NCBI RefSeq assembly: GCF_000974445.1
Contig: NZ_BBOJ01000003.1
Span: 62,001-126,000 of the forward strand
From: Lentzea aerocolonigenes
GTDB lineage: Bacteria > Actinomycetota > Actinomycetes > Mycobacteriales > Pseudonocardiaceae
Reading direction: 5' to 3'
Length of the DNA stretch: 64,000 nucleotides
Part shown: piece by piece, positions 1 to 7,674 of the stretch
How the letters are laid out: the number at the start of each line of letters is the position of its first letter
How positions within the stretch are numbered: position 1 is the first letter of the stretch
The notes under the pieces: model-generated
What the model saw: the letters and a program-made list of their open reading frames with translations, nothing else
Told to the model about the DNA's origin: nothing
Database searches by the model: none
Translations under genes and position numbers: made by a program

Positions 1-897
1 CGGCCCCCACCAGTCGAGCATGCGGCGCTTCACCTCGAGCGGACAGGGCGCGGCGCCGTGGATCATCGCGCGCAACGACGACAGGTCGTACTTGGACTTC
101 ACGTCGTCGGGCAGCGCGAGCAACCGGTGGAACTGGGTCGGCACCATGTGGCTGTGGGTGACCCGGTGCCGCTCGATCAGCCGCAGCATCTCCTCGGGCG
201 ACCAGTGGTCCATCAGCACGGCGGTGTGGCCGAGCTGGAGGGAGATGACGACGAAGTTCAGCACGGCGGTGTGGTAGAGCGGTGACCCGCACAGGTGCAC
301 GTGCCCGTCGTGCGGCTTGATGCCGAAGATCCCGAAGAACCACGGCGCCGACGGCGGAACGACGTCCGGATCGTTCCCGGTCAACGGCCTGCGCACGCCC
401 TTGGGCCGGCCCGTCGTGCCGGACGTGTAGAGCATCGGCGAGCCCGCGGTGCGCACGTCCGGCCGCCCCTCCGCGCCCGCGCCGAGATCGCGCAGCGGCA
501 GGAATCCGGGGACGTCGCCGACGGAGTACTTCGCGTTGGCGGGCAGACCGGCCGCGGCTTCCGAAGCGGCGGCAGCGAACCGTTCGTGCCCCACGAAGGC
601 CTTCGCACCGCTGTCCTGCACGAGGTACGCGACCTCGGCGCCGGTCAGGTGCCAGTTCGCCATGACGACGTAGAGGCCGGTCTGGTAGGCGGCGAAGTAC
701 ACCGCCACCAGTTCGGCGCTGTTGGGCAGCATCAGCACGATGCTGTCGCCGGGTTCCAGCCCCAAGGCCTGGAACCCGCGCCCGTAGCGGTCGGCGTCCG
801 CCGCCAGCTCTCGGTAGGTGATCTCGCGACCGCTCGGATCGACCAGCGCGGTCAGGTCCGGCTGGTCGGCAGCGATGTTCCAGAGTCCAGTGACCAC
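1..897 (-). CDS. Acyl-CoA synthetase, FadD4-like (3' part outside window)
   Basis: The reading frame runs off the left edge; 299 residues from the N-terminus are visible. This is an ANL-superfamily acyl-CoA ligase: the phosphate-binding motif YTSGTTGRPKG is present, and the segment MIHGAAPCPLEVKRRM followed by DWWGP resembles what I recall of M. tuberculosis FadD4 rather than FadD19 or FadD17. Such enzymes adenylate a carboxylic acid and transfer it to CoA. The GTG start at 897 is 4 bases from a GAGG and 11 bases downstream of a KstR-type box (908-921). Steroid or side-chain acid activation is therefore inferred; the exact substrate is unknown. Confidence 0.85.
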   Translation of the reverse strand, partial: MVTGLWNIAADQPDLTALVDPSGREITYRELAADADRYGRGFQALGLEPGDSIVLMLPNSAELVAVYFAAYQTGLYVVMANWHLTGAEVAYLVQDSGAKAFVGHERFAAAASEAAAGLPANAKYSVGDVPGFLPLRDLGAGAEGRPDVRTAGSPMLYTSGTTGRPKGVRRPLTGNDPDVVPPSAPWFFGIFGIKPHDGHVHLCGSPLYHTAVLNFVVISLQLGHTAVLMDHWSPEEMLRLIERHRVTHSHMVPTQFHRLLALPDDVKSKYDLSSLRAMIHGAAPCPLEVKRRMLDWWGP

Positions 898-907
898 ACC
901 CTCAAAT

Positions 908-921
908 TAGAACGCGTTTCA
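908..921. promoter_or_regulatory. KstR-type operator upstream of the FadD4-like gene
   Basis: The 14-mer TAGAACGCGTTTCA fits the known KstR consensus TNNAACNNGTTNNA at every fixed position. It lies between the stop of the LLM oxidoreductase gene (923) and the ligase start (897), so it most likely represses the ligase. Consensus is established knowledge; binding here is inferred. Confidence 0.75.
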
Positions 922-922
922 C

Positions 923-1951
923 CTACTGGCAAGCCTCCGCGACGCACCTGATCGAGGCGACGTCGCGACAGCCGACGAGCAGCATCGTGACGCCCGCCTT
1001 CTCCCACCGCTTCACCTCGTCGCGCACGTGTTCCGCGGTGCCGACGATGGTGATCTCGGAGACCAGCTCGTCCGGAACCACCTGTGCCGCCTCGTCTTTG
1101 CGCCCGGAGAGGTACAGCCTGCCGATGTCCTGCACGACCTCGCCGTATCCCATGCGGGTGAACACCTCGGCGTGGAAGTTCATGCCGGGCGCACCCATTC
1201 CGCCGATGTACAAAGCGACGAACGGCTTGAGCATGGCCCTGACCGCGACCGGATCGTCCGTCACGACGACCTGACAGGTGGCCGCGACCTCGAAGTTCTC
1301 CCTGCTGCGGCCGGATTTCGCGAACCCCTCGGCCAGCCACTCGTCGTACATCCCGGCGAGCCTGGGCGCGTAGTAGATCGCGAGCCAGCCGTCCGCGATC
1401 TCCGAGGTCAGCGCCACGTTCTTCGGTCCTTCGGCGCCGAGCCAGATCGGCAGGTCGGCGCGCAACGGGTGCGTGATGGGCTTGAGCGGCTTGCCGAGAC
1501 CGAGCGCGCCGGGCCCCTGGTACGGCAACGGGTAGTGCGGACCGTCGTTGGTGACCGGCGCCTCCCGCGCCATCACCTGGCGCAGAATGGACACGTACTC
1601 CCTGGTCCTGGCAAGGGGTTTCGCGAACGGGCGGCCGTACCAGCCCTCCACGACCTGCGGCCCGGACACCCCGAGCCCGAGCACGAACCGTCCACCCGAG
1701 AGGTGGTCCAGCGTCAGGGCGTGCATCGCGCAGGCGGCCGGCGTGCGCGCCGACATCTGCACCACGGAGGTGCCGAGCCGCACCCGTTGCGTCCCGGATC
1801 CCCACCACGCCAACGGAGTGAAGGCATCCGAGCCCCACGCCTCGGCCGCGAACACCGCGTCGAAGCCAGATTCTTCCGCCGCCGCCACGAGTTCGGCGGC
1901 GTTCGAGGGCGGACCGGCGCCCCAGTAACCGAGCTGCAGACCGAGCTTCAT
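923..1951 (-). CDS. LLM-class (putative F420-dependent) oxidoreductase, Rv3520c-like
   Basis: The 342-residue protein begins MKLGLQLGYWGAG and has the luciferase-like (LLM) TIM-barrel pattern: N-terminal glycine-rich strand, LDHLSGGRFVLGLGVSGPQV, and the late segment IWLGAEGPKNV. Length and N-terminus match the family of Rv3520c, a KstR-controlled gene next to ltp3/ltp4 in mycobacteria. LLM proteins of this type use coenzyme F420 (sometimes FMN); the reaction in sterol breakdown is not known. It is divergent from the DUF35-ltp4-ltp3 operon across a 45-bp gap containing a KstR-like box, which supports joint control. Confidence 0.87.
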   Translation of the reverse strand: MKLGLQLGYWGAGPPSNAAELVAAAEESGFDAVFAAEAWGSDAFTPLAWWGSGTQRVRLGTSVVQMSARTPAACAMHALTLDHLSGGRFVLGLGVSGPQVVEGWYGRPFAKPLARTREYVSILRQVMAREAPVTNDGPHYPLPYQGPGALGLGKPLKPITHPLRADLPIWLGAEGPKNVALTSEIADGWLAIYYAPRLAGMYDEWLAEGFAKSGRSRENFEVAATCQVVVTDDPVAVRAMLKPFVALYIGGMGAPGMNFHAEVFTRMGYGEVVQDIGRLYLSGRKDEAAQVVPDELVSEITIVGTAEHVRDEVKRWEKAGVTMLLVGCRDVASIRCVAEACQ

Positions 1952-1973
1952 GCGGCCATCTTGCCACCATTTC

Positions 1974-1987
1974 GAGAACCTGTTTCA
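1974..1987. promoter_or_regulatory. KstR-like operator in divergent promoter
   Basis: GAGAACCTGTTTCA keeps the AAC-NN-GTT core and the terminal A of the KstR consensus; only the first base (G instead of T) departs. It sits between two divergently transcribed sterol genes starting at 1951 and 1997, where one operator could serve both. Confidence 0.62.
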
Positions 1988-1996
1988 CTTTGATCT

Positions 1997-2941
1997 GTGA
2001 CCAAGCCGCTGAGTGCTCCACTTGACGTCGGCTTCGACTACACGCGCTCGACCGGCCCCACGCTGGGCCGGTTCCTCTCGGATCTGCGCCGCCGGAAGGT
2101 GACCGGGATCCGCGGTTCCGACGGCCGCGTGCACGTGCCGCCGCTCGAGTACGACCCGGTGACCGCCGAGCGGTTGACGGAGTTCGTGGACGTGGCGTCG
2201 ACCGGTGTCGTGCGCGGGTGGTCGTGGATCCCCGAGCCGTTGGAGGCACAGCCGCTCGACCGGCCGTTCGCGTGGGCGCTGATCCAGCTCGACGGCGCGG
2301 ACACGTCTCTGCTGCACGCCGTCGACGCGGGCTCTCCCGACCGGATGTCGACCGGTGCGCGCGTGCGGGTGCGCTGGCGTGCGGACCGCGTCGGCGCGAT
2401 CACCGACATCGAGTGCTTCGAGCTCTCCGACGAGCCGTCGGACGAACCGGTCGAGGCCGACGACGTCACGATGGTGACCACGCCGGTGCACCTGCATTAC
2501 ACGCATTCGGCGTCCCCGACCGAGGACCCGTTCCTGCGGGGCCTCATGGACGGGCGGCTCATCGCCCAGCGCTGCCCGGCGTGCGAGAAGGTCTACTTCC
2601 CGCCACGACCGGCCTGCCCCACCGACGGCGTGCCGACGACGGACCAGATCGAACTGTCCGACCGCGGCACGATCACGACGTTCTGCGTGGTCAACGTGCC
2701 GTTCCTCGGCCAGCGCATCCCACCGCCGTACGTCTCGGCCTACGTGCTGCTCGACGGCGCGGACATCCCGTTCCTGCACCTGCTGCTCGGCGTCGCCCCC
2801 GAGGACGTGCGGATGGGCATGCGGGTGGAGGCGGTGTGGAAGCCGCGCGAGGAGTGGGGCCCGACGATGCAGAACATCGACCACTTCAGGCCTTCCGGCG
2901 AGCCGGACGCGCCCTTCGACTCCTACTCCCAGCACCTGTGA
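1997..2941 (+). CDS. DUF35 OB-fold/zinc-ribbon protein, Rv3521-like
   Basis: This 314-residue protein has an acyl-CoA-associated DUF35 architecture: a rubredoxin-like zinc ribbon with paired cysteines in AQRCPACEKVYFPPRPACP (about residues 190-208), followed by an OB-fold. The N-terminal half looks like a second, degenerate OB-like unit. DUF35 proteins are known partners of thiolase-fold lipid-transfer proteins; Ltp2 needs the DUF35 domain of ChsH2 for retro-aldol cleavage. It precedes ltp4 and ltp3 by 7 bp in one operon, so it is probably the partner of one or both. Start GTG at 1997 was chosen because it begins just after the KstR-like box. Confidence 0.85.
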   Translation: MTKPLSAPLDVGFDYTRSTGPTLGRFLSDLRRRKVTGIRGSDGRVHVPPLEYDPVTAERLTEFVDVASTGVVRGWSWIPEPLEAQPLDRPFAWALIQLDGADTSLLHAVDAGSPDRMSTGARVRVRWRADRVGAITDIECFELSDEPSDEPVEADDVTMVTTPVHLHYTHSASPTEDPFLRGLMDGRLIAQRCPACEKVYFPPRPACPTDGVPTTDQIELSDRGTITTFCVVNVPFLGQRIPPPYVSAYVLLDGADIPFLHLLLGVAPEDVRMGMRVEAVWKPREEWGPTMQNIDHFRPSGEPDAPFDSYSQHL

Positions 2942-2948
2942 GGCTCGC

Positions 2949-4004
2949 ATGCGTGACGTCGCGGTAGTGGGGTTCGCGCAGACGCCCTGCGTGCGCGAGA
3001 CCGACGGCACCACCAACGGTGTCGAGATGCTGGTGCCGATCTTCCACGAGGTGCTCGGTTCGCTGGGGCTGACGAAGTCCGACATCGGTTTCTGGTGCTC
3101 GGGCTCCTCGGACTACCTGGCGGGGCGGGCGTTCTCGTTCGTGTCCGCGGTGGACGCGATCGGCGCCTTCCCGCCGATCATGGAGTCGCACGTCGAGATG
3201 GACGCGGCGTGGGCCCTGTACGAGGCGTGGGTGAAGCTGCTGTGCGGCGAGGTCGACACCGCACTGGTCTACGGCTTCGGCAAGTCGTCGGCGGGTCAGC
3301 TGCGGCGGGTCATGGCGATGCAGCTCGACCCGTACGTGGTCACGCCGTTGTGGCCGGACTCGCTCGGCCTGGCGGGCATCCAGGCGCGCATGGGGATCGA
3401 GGCCGGGCTCTGGGACGAACGCGCGATGGCCTCGGTGGCCGCGCAGAGCCGTGCCGCCGCTCTCTCGAACCCGCTGGCACAGCTGTCCGGATCGTTCGAG
3501 GTGGACGACCTGCTCGCAGCCGAGTACGTCGTGGATCCGTTGCGGCGCCACGACTGCGCGCCGATCACCGACGGCGCCGCGACGATCGTGCTCGCCGCTG
3601 GTGATCGCGCGCGGGAGCTGTGCGAGCGACCGGCGTGGATCACCGGGTTCGAGCACCGCGTGGACTCGCCGTCGTTCGGCACGCGCGACCTGACGACGTC
3701 TCCCTCCGCGGTGGCCGCGGGCAAGGCGGCCGGAGCCGACGGTATCGAGGTGGCCGAGCTGCACGCGCCGTTCACGCACCAGGAGATCCTGCTGCGCCAA
3801 GCGCTCGGACTCGGTGACGACGTTGTCGTGAACCCGTCCGGCGGGGTCCTGGCCGGCAACCCCATGTTCGCGGCAGGGCTGGCCCGCATCGGCGAGGCCG
3901 CCCGCCGGGTGCACGACGGAACGGCGTCGAAGGTGCTGGGACACGCCACGAGCGGACCGCTGCTCCAACAGAACCTCGTCTGCGTGATGGAAGGGCGGGC
4001 ATAG
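2949..4004 (+). CDS. ltp4: Thiolase-like lipid-transfer protein/aldolase, Ltp4-like
   Basis: A 351-residue thiolase-fold protein of the SCP-x/nonspecific lipid-transfer type, close in length to Rv3522. The usual thiolase nucleophile region carries no Cys-Gly-Ser signature, while the C-terminal NPSGGVLAGNP segment typical of these proteins is intact. Ltp3 and Ltp4 have been implicated in rhodococci in cleavage of C24-branched sterol side chains, that is, a retro-aldol rather than a thiolytic reaction. It is placed directly between the DUF35 gene and ltp3 (stop and next start abut), suggesting a three-protein complex. The assignment rests on context plus remembered family features. Confidence 0.82.
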   Translation: MRDVAVVGFAQTPCVRETDGTTNGVEMLVPIFHEVLGSLGLTKSDIGFWCSGSSDYLAGRAFSFVSAVDAIGAFPPIMESHVEMDAAWALYEAWVKLLCGEVDTALVYGFGKSSAGQLRRVMAMQLDPYVVTPLWPDSLGLAGIQARMGIEAGLWDERAMASVAAQSRAAALSNPLAQLSGSFEVDDLLAAEYVVDPLRRHDCAPITDGAATIVLAAGDRARELCERPAWITGFEHRVDSPSFGTRDLTTSPSAVAAGKAAGADGIEVAELHAPFTHQEILLRQALGLGDDVVVNPSGGVLAGNPMFAAGLARIGEAARRVHDGTASKVLGHATSGPLLQQNLVCVMEGRA

Positions 4005-5147
4005 ATGCGACCGGCAGCTGTGGTCGGCACCGGCCAGACGCACCACGCCGCGAAGCGCCTCGACGTGTCGATGGCGGGCCTGTGCCGCGAGGCGATCGAC
4101 CGCGCGATGGCCGACGCCGGCGTGGACTGGCCGGACATCGACGCCGTGGTGCTCGGCAAGGCGCCTGACCTGTTCGAGGGCGTGATGATGCCCGAGCTCT
4201 TCCTCTCGGACGCGCTGGGAGCGGTCGGCAAACCGTTGCTGCGCGTGCACACCGCGGGCTCGGTCGGTGGCAGCACCGGCAACGTGGCGGCGTCACTCGT
4301 CCAGTCCGGCGTGCACGACCGCGTGCTCGCGGTGGCGTTCGAGAAGCAGTCCGAGTCCAACGCGATGTGGGCGCTGTCCGTGCCGACGCCGTTCACGATG
4401 CCGGTGCACGCGGGCGCCGGCGGCTACTTCGCACCGCACGTGCGCGCGTACATCCGCCGTGCCGGAGCGCCTGAGCACGTGGGTGCGATGGTCGCGGCCA
4501 AGGACCGGCGCAACGGCGCCCTGAACCCGTACGCGCACCTGAAGCAGCCCGACATCACGGTCGAGTCGGTGCGCGCGTCGACGATGCTGTGGGACCCGAT
4601 CCGTTACGACGAAACGTGTCCTTCCTCGGACGGCGCGTGCGCGGTGGTCATCTCCGCCGCGGAGACCTCCGGTCCTGCGGCGTGGATCCGGGCGACCGCG
4701 ATGCGCACCGAGCCGACGACGTTCGCCGGACGCGACCAGGTCAACCCGCAGGCCGGGCGGGACGCCGCGCGGGCGTTGTGGAAGCAGGCGGGGATCACCG
4801 ACCCGCTGTCCGAAGTGGACGCCGCCGAGATCTACGTGCCGTTCTCGTGGTTCGAGCCGATGTGGCTGGAAAACCTCGGCTTCACCGACACCGGGCAGGG
4901 CTGGAAGCTCACCGAGGCCGGCGAAACCGAGATCGGCGGGCGGCTGCCGGTGAACCCGAGCGGCGGCGTGCTCTCGTCGAACCCGATCGGCGCCTCCGGG
5001 CTGTTGCGGTTCGCCGAGGCCGCCATGCAGGTCATGGGCACCGCCGGGGAACACCAGGTCGACGGCGTGCGGACCGCTCTGGGTCACGCGTACGGCGGCG
5101 GTTCGCAGTTCTTCGCCATGTGGGTCGTCGGATCGGAGAGGCCATGA
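4005..5147 (+). CDS. ltp3: Thiolase-like lipid-transfer protein/aldolase, Ltp3-like
   Basis: The 380-residue protein starts immediately after the ltp4 stop codon. The region where true thiolases have the acylated cysteine reads RVHTAGSVGGSTG, with no cysteine, arguing for aldolase-type or lipid-transfer chemistry, as known for Ltp proteins. The C-terminal half has NPSGGVLSSNPIGASG and GHAYGGGSQFF, also typical of the family. Together with Ltp4 and the DUF35 protein it forms the module that in rhodococci is required for branched phytosterol side chains. Substrate in this organism is inferred. Confidence 0.84.
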   Translation: MRPAAVVGTGQTHHAAKRLDVSMAGLCREAIDRAMADAGVDWPDIDAVVLGKAPDLFEGVMMPELFLSDALGAVGKPLLRVHTAGSVGGSTGNVAASLVQSGVHDRVLAVAFEKQSESNAMWALSVPTPFTMPVHAGAGGYFAPHVRAYIRRAGAPEHVGAMVAAKDRRNGALNPYAHLKQPDITVESVRASTMLWDPIRYDETCPSSDGACAVVISAAETSGPAAWIRATAMRTEPTTFAGRDQVNPQAGRDAARALWKQAGITDPLSEVDAAEIYVPFSWFEPMWLENLGFTDTGQGWKLTEAGETEIGGRLPVNPSGGVLSSNPIGASGLLRFAEAAMQVMGTAGEHQVDGVRTALGHAYGGGSQFFAMWVVGSERP

Positions 5148-6004
5148 AGTTCACTGTCGGCATCGCCATGAGCCCGCTCGACCAGCTGACCGAGTTGGCC
5201 CAGTGCGCCGAGGAGTGCGGTTACGCCTCCATCGCCCTGCCGGACTCGCTCTTCTTCTCCGAGAAGGTGTCCGCCGACTACCCGTACACGCCCGACGGCT
5301 CCCGCATGTGGAACGCGGACACCCCGTGGGTCGACCCGTTCGTCGCGGCCGCCGCGATGGGCGCCGTGACGTCCCGGATCCACTTCTACACGCAGGTGCT
5401 GAAACTGGGCTCCCGCAACCCGTTGCTGCTCGCACGGCAGGTGGGTTCGGTCGCGCACATGACCGGCAACCGCTTCGGCCTCGGCGTCGGTCTCGGCTGG
5501 TCGCCGGAGGAGTTCGAGTGGTGCGGCGCGCCGTTCCGCAACCGCGGCCCGCGCGTCGACGAGATGATCGACGTGCTGAAGCTCGTGCTGGGCGGCGGAA
5601 TGGTCGAGTACCACGGCGAGTACTTCGACTTCGACCGCCTCCAGATGTCACCGGCACCCACCTCCCCGGTGCCGTTCTACGTCGGCGGCCACTCCCCCGC
5701 GGCCTTGAAGCGCGCCGCCCGCGTCGGTGACGGCTGGACGTCCGCGATGATCAAGTTCGCGGACCTGAAGTCGGTGATCGCGCAGCTGGAGGACCTGGGG
5801 GCGTTCGAGCGGCCGTTCGAGATCCAGGCGGTGTGCGTCGACAGGTTCGGCCTCGACGGCTACCGGCAGCTCGACGAGATCGGCGTGACGGACGTGATCG
5901 TGGTGCCCTGGCTGTTCTACGGCGTCGGCTTCGACGGCGGCCTGGAGGCCAAGAAGGACGGACTTCGGCGCTTCGCCGACGAGGTGATCGGAGAGTTCGC
6001 ATGA
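5144..6004 (+). CDS. Second LLM-class (putative F420-dependent) oxidoreductase
   Basis: Starting at ATG 5144, which overlaps the ltp3 stop as ATGA, the gene encodes 286 residues with a luciferase-like barrel: MKFTVGIAMSPL, then GNRFGLGVGLGWSPEEFEW and YVGGHSPAALKRAARVGDGW, the last typical of F420-binding LLM proteins. An open frame continues further upstream but would run antisense-like through ltp3, so it was not used. It is only distantly similar to the LLM protein at 923-1951. Membership in the ltp operon suggests a redox step on the same side-chain intermediates. Confidence 0.85.
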   Translation: MKFTVGIAMSPLDQLTELAQCAEECGYASIALPDSLFFSEKVSADYPYTPDGSRMWNADTPWVDPFVAAAAMGAVTSRIHFYTQVLKLGSRNPLLLARQVGSVAHMTGNRFGLGVGLGWSPEEFEWCGAPFRNRGPRVDEMIDVLKLVLGGGMVEYHGEYFDFDRLQMSPAPTSPVPFYVGGHSPAALKRAARVGDGWTSAMIKFADLKSVIAQLEDLGAFERPFEIQAVCVDRFGLDGYRQLDEIGVTDVIVVPWLFYGVGFDGGLEAKKDGLRRFADEVIGEFA

Positions 6005-6435
6005 CCGCGGTGACCTGGAAGGCTTCGAAGACCGAGACCCCGGCCCGCGTGGCGTCGTGGCGCTCGATGGACGCGGTGACGCGCGGCGCGAAGGACGAGT
6101 GGCTGGCGCTGTTCGCCGAGGACGCCGTCGTCGAGGACCCGGTGGGGCCGTCGATGTTCGACGCGGAAGGCAAGGGACACCACGGCAAGGACGCGATCGG
6201 CGCCTTCTGGGACCTCGCGATCGCCAACGTCGAACGGTTCGAGTTCGCGATGCACGACTCGTTCGCGGCCGGGTCCGAGTGCGCGAACGTCGGCGTGATC
6301 ACCGCGTTCCTGCCCGGCGGAGCGCGAGTCGACACCGAGGGCGTGTTCGTCTACCGCGTCGGCGAGGACGGCTTGATCAAGTCGGTGCGCGCGTTCTGGG
6401 AAACCGAACGCGCGATGGCCACCCTTCGCCACTGA
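6001..6435 (+). CDS. SnoaL/NTF2-like protein (ketosteroid-isomerase fold)
   Basis: The 144-residue product from ATG 6001 (ATGA overlap with the preceding gene) has the cone-shaped NTF2/SnoaL pattern: an early helix, LFAEDAVVEDPVGPSMFDAEG and a closing VRAFWETERAM strand. In delta5-3-ketosteroid isomerases an aspartate at the position of VVEDP-like segments takes part in catalysis, so an isomerase or hydratase-like role on a ketosteroid is plausible, but the fold also hosts many non-enzymatic proteins. It ends the six-kilobase side-chain operon and converges with the marR gene 4 bp away. Confidence 0.75.
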   Translation: MTAVTWKASKTETPARVASWRSMDAVTRGAKDEWLALFAEDAVVEDPVGPSMFDAEGKGHHGKDAIGAFWDLAIANVERFEFAMHDSFAAGSECANVGVITAFLPGGARVDTEGVFVYRVGEDGLIKSVRAFWETERAMATLRH

Positions 6436-6439
6436 GGGC

Positions 6440-6934
6440 TCACTTGCGCCGCTCGAACTCGTGGGTAGCGGTGCCGCCACACTCTCTCATCCGCCGGTTC
6501 GCCTCGCCGAGCCCGTCGGCGAGGGCCTGGAGCTGGGCGGGCGTCAACGCGTCGATGAACAGCTCGCGGACCATGGCGACGTGGCCCGGCGCGGCTCGTT
6601 CGAGCAGAGCCATTCCCTCGTCGGTCAGGCGGGCGTAGACGGCGCGCACGTCGCTCTGGCAGTTGCGCCTGCACACCAGGCCTGCCTGTTCCAGCTGTCC
6701 GATCTGGTAGGTCAGCCCGCTCTTCGAGTTCTGCACCGCGTCAGCCAGTTCGGCCATCCGGAGCTCCCGGTCCGGAGCGCCGGACAGCCGGGCGAGGACC
6801 ATGTACTGCAGGTGGGACAGACCCACGTCCCGTTTGAGCTGCTGGTCCAGCCGCTGGTAGAGCAGTGCGTGCGCGGCGATGAACGCGTTCCACGCACGTT
6901 TCTCCTCCTCGTTCAGCCACCGTGGGCGATCCAT
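6440..6934 (-). CDS. MarR-family transcriptional regulator
   Basis: From ATG 6934 the gene encodes 164 residues with the MarR winged helix: [40 protein letters not shown] followed by the wing [12 protein letters not shown] longer open frame reaches upstream through the operator region and was rejected because [11 protein letters not shown] is the natural start of this family. It is divergent from ribA with a 91-bp gap holding a large inverted repeat (6953-7002), so autoregulation plus control of ribA is likely. The inducer is unknown. Confidence 0.88.
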   Translation of the reverse strand: MDRPRWLNEEEKRAWNAFIAAHALLYQRLDQQLKRDVGLSHLQYMVLARLSGAPDRELRMAELADAVQNSKSGLTYQIGQLEQAGLVCRRNCQSDVRAVYARLTDEGMALLERAAPGHVAMVRELFIDALTPAQLQALADGLGEANRRMRECGGTATHEFERRK

Positions 6935-6952
6935 GTCACAGCCCCGTCCGTT

Positions 6953-7002
6953 GTTCAAATTTGTACTCAAGTGTAGCGTCCCAGTTGAGTTTAAATTTGA
7001 AC
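6953..7002. promoter_or_regulatory. Inverted repeat, probable MarR operator for marR/ribA
   Basis: Two 18-base arms, GTTCAAATTTGTACTCAA (6953-6970) and TTGAGTTTAAATTTGAAC (6985-7002), are complementary at 16 of 18 positions across a 14-base spacer. Each arm also contains its own near-palindrome around AAATTT, centred about 36 bp apart. The AT-rich arms stand out from the surrounding GC-rich DNA. MarR dimers bind such palindromes; the pairing with this MarR is inferred from position. Confidence 0.72.
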
Positions 7003-7025
7003 TCTTCACCGGACCGGGAGTCACC

Positions 7026-7664
7026 ATGCCGACCAGCATCCCCGCCGCCACCGTGCGGACCAGGGTTCGGATCCCGCTGCGCTTCACCGACGGCTACAAC
7101 ACCACCGCCGAGGTCGTCACCTTCCACGGCCTGGTCGACGGGGCCGAGCACCTCGCACTCGTTCTCGGCCGCCCATCCGCCGGTGTCCCACTGGTGCGGA
7201 TGCACTCGGAGTGCCTCACCGGCGACGTGTTCGGCTCGGCCCGCTGTGACTGCGGCCCTCAGCTGCGGGAGGCCGTGCAGCGCATCGACGGCGCCGGCGG
7301 CGTGCTGCTCTACCTGCGCCAGGAGGGACGCGGCATCGGCCTGTACAACAAGCTCGACGCCTACGCCCTGCAGGACGCCGGCCTGGACACCTACCAGGCC
7401 AACCTCTCCCTCGGCCTGCCCGAGGACTCCCGTGACTACACCGCCGCCGCCCAGATGCTGGCCGCCCTCGGCGTCGCGGAGCTGAACCTCCTCACCAACA
7501 ACCCCGACAAGGCCCAGCAACTGCGGGACCTGGGCGTCACCGTCGCCGAGGCCGTGCCGACCAGCGTGCACGCGACCCCGCACAACCTGCGCTACCTGCA
7601 CGCCAAGGCGGAGCACACCCAGCACACCATCGTGTTGCCCAGCCTGACGAGCCTCGCCGGCTGA
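7026..7664 (+). CDS. ribA: GTP cyclohydrolase II (riboflavin biosynthesis), stand-alone
   Basis: The 212-residue protein catalyses the committed step of riboflavin synthesis, opening GTP to 2,5-diamino-6-ribosylamino-4-pyrimidinone phosphate with loss of formate. The zinc site C63-X10-C74-X-C76 (in [15 protein letters not shown]) and the nucleotide motif [16 protein letters not shown] are complete. There is no RibB domain, so this is the short form rather than bifunctional RibBA. ATG 7026 is preceded by GGGAG at a normal distance. It is probably an extra copy outside the rib operon, under MarR control, possibly supplying flavin for the many flavoenzymes here; that link is inference. Confidence 0.93.
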   Translation: MPTSIPAATVRTRVRIPLRFTDGYNTTAEVVTFHGLVDGAEHLALVLGRPSAGVPLVRMHSECLTGDVFGSARCDCGPQLREAVQRIDGAGGVLLYLRQEGRGIGLYNKLDAYALQDAGLDTYQANLSLGLPEDSRDYTAAAQMLAALGVAELNLLTNNPDKAQQLRDLGVTVAEAVPTSVHATPHNLRYLHAKAEHTQHTIVLPSLTSLAG

Positions 7665-7674
7665 GCGGCACCCG

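Noticed and set aside
1..897. Assignment of the partial ligase as FadD19 or FadD17
   Set aside because: The visible motif is YTSGTTGRPKG and the surrounding sequence resembles FadD4 as I recall it; FadD19 has a YTGGTTGFPKG-type motif.
1..951. Open frames on the plus strand at the left edge
   Set aside because: They are antisense to a clear acyl-CoA synthetase with intact ligase motifs on the minus strand.
6440..6934. KstR control of marR/ribA
   Set aside because: The 91-bp gap has a long AT-rich inverted repeat but no AAC-NN-GTT box, so a separate regulator is more likely.
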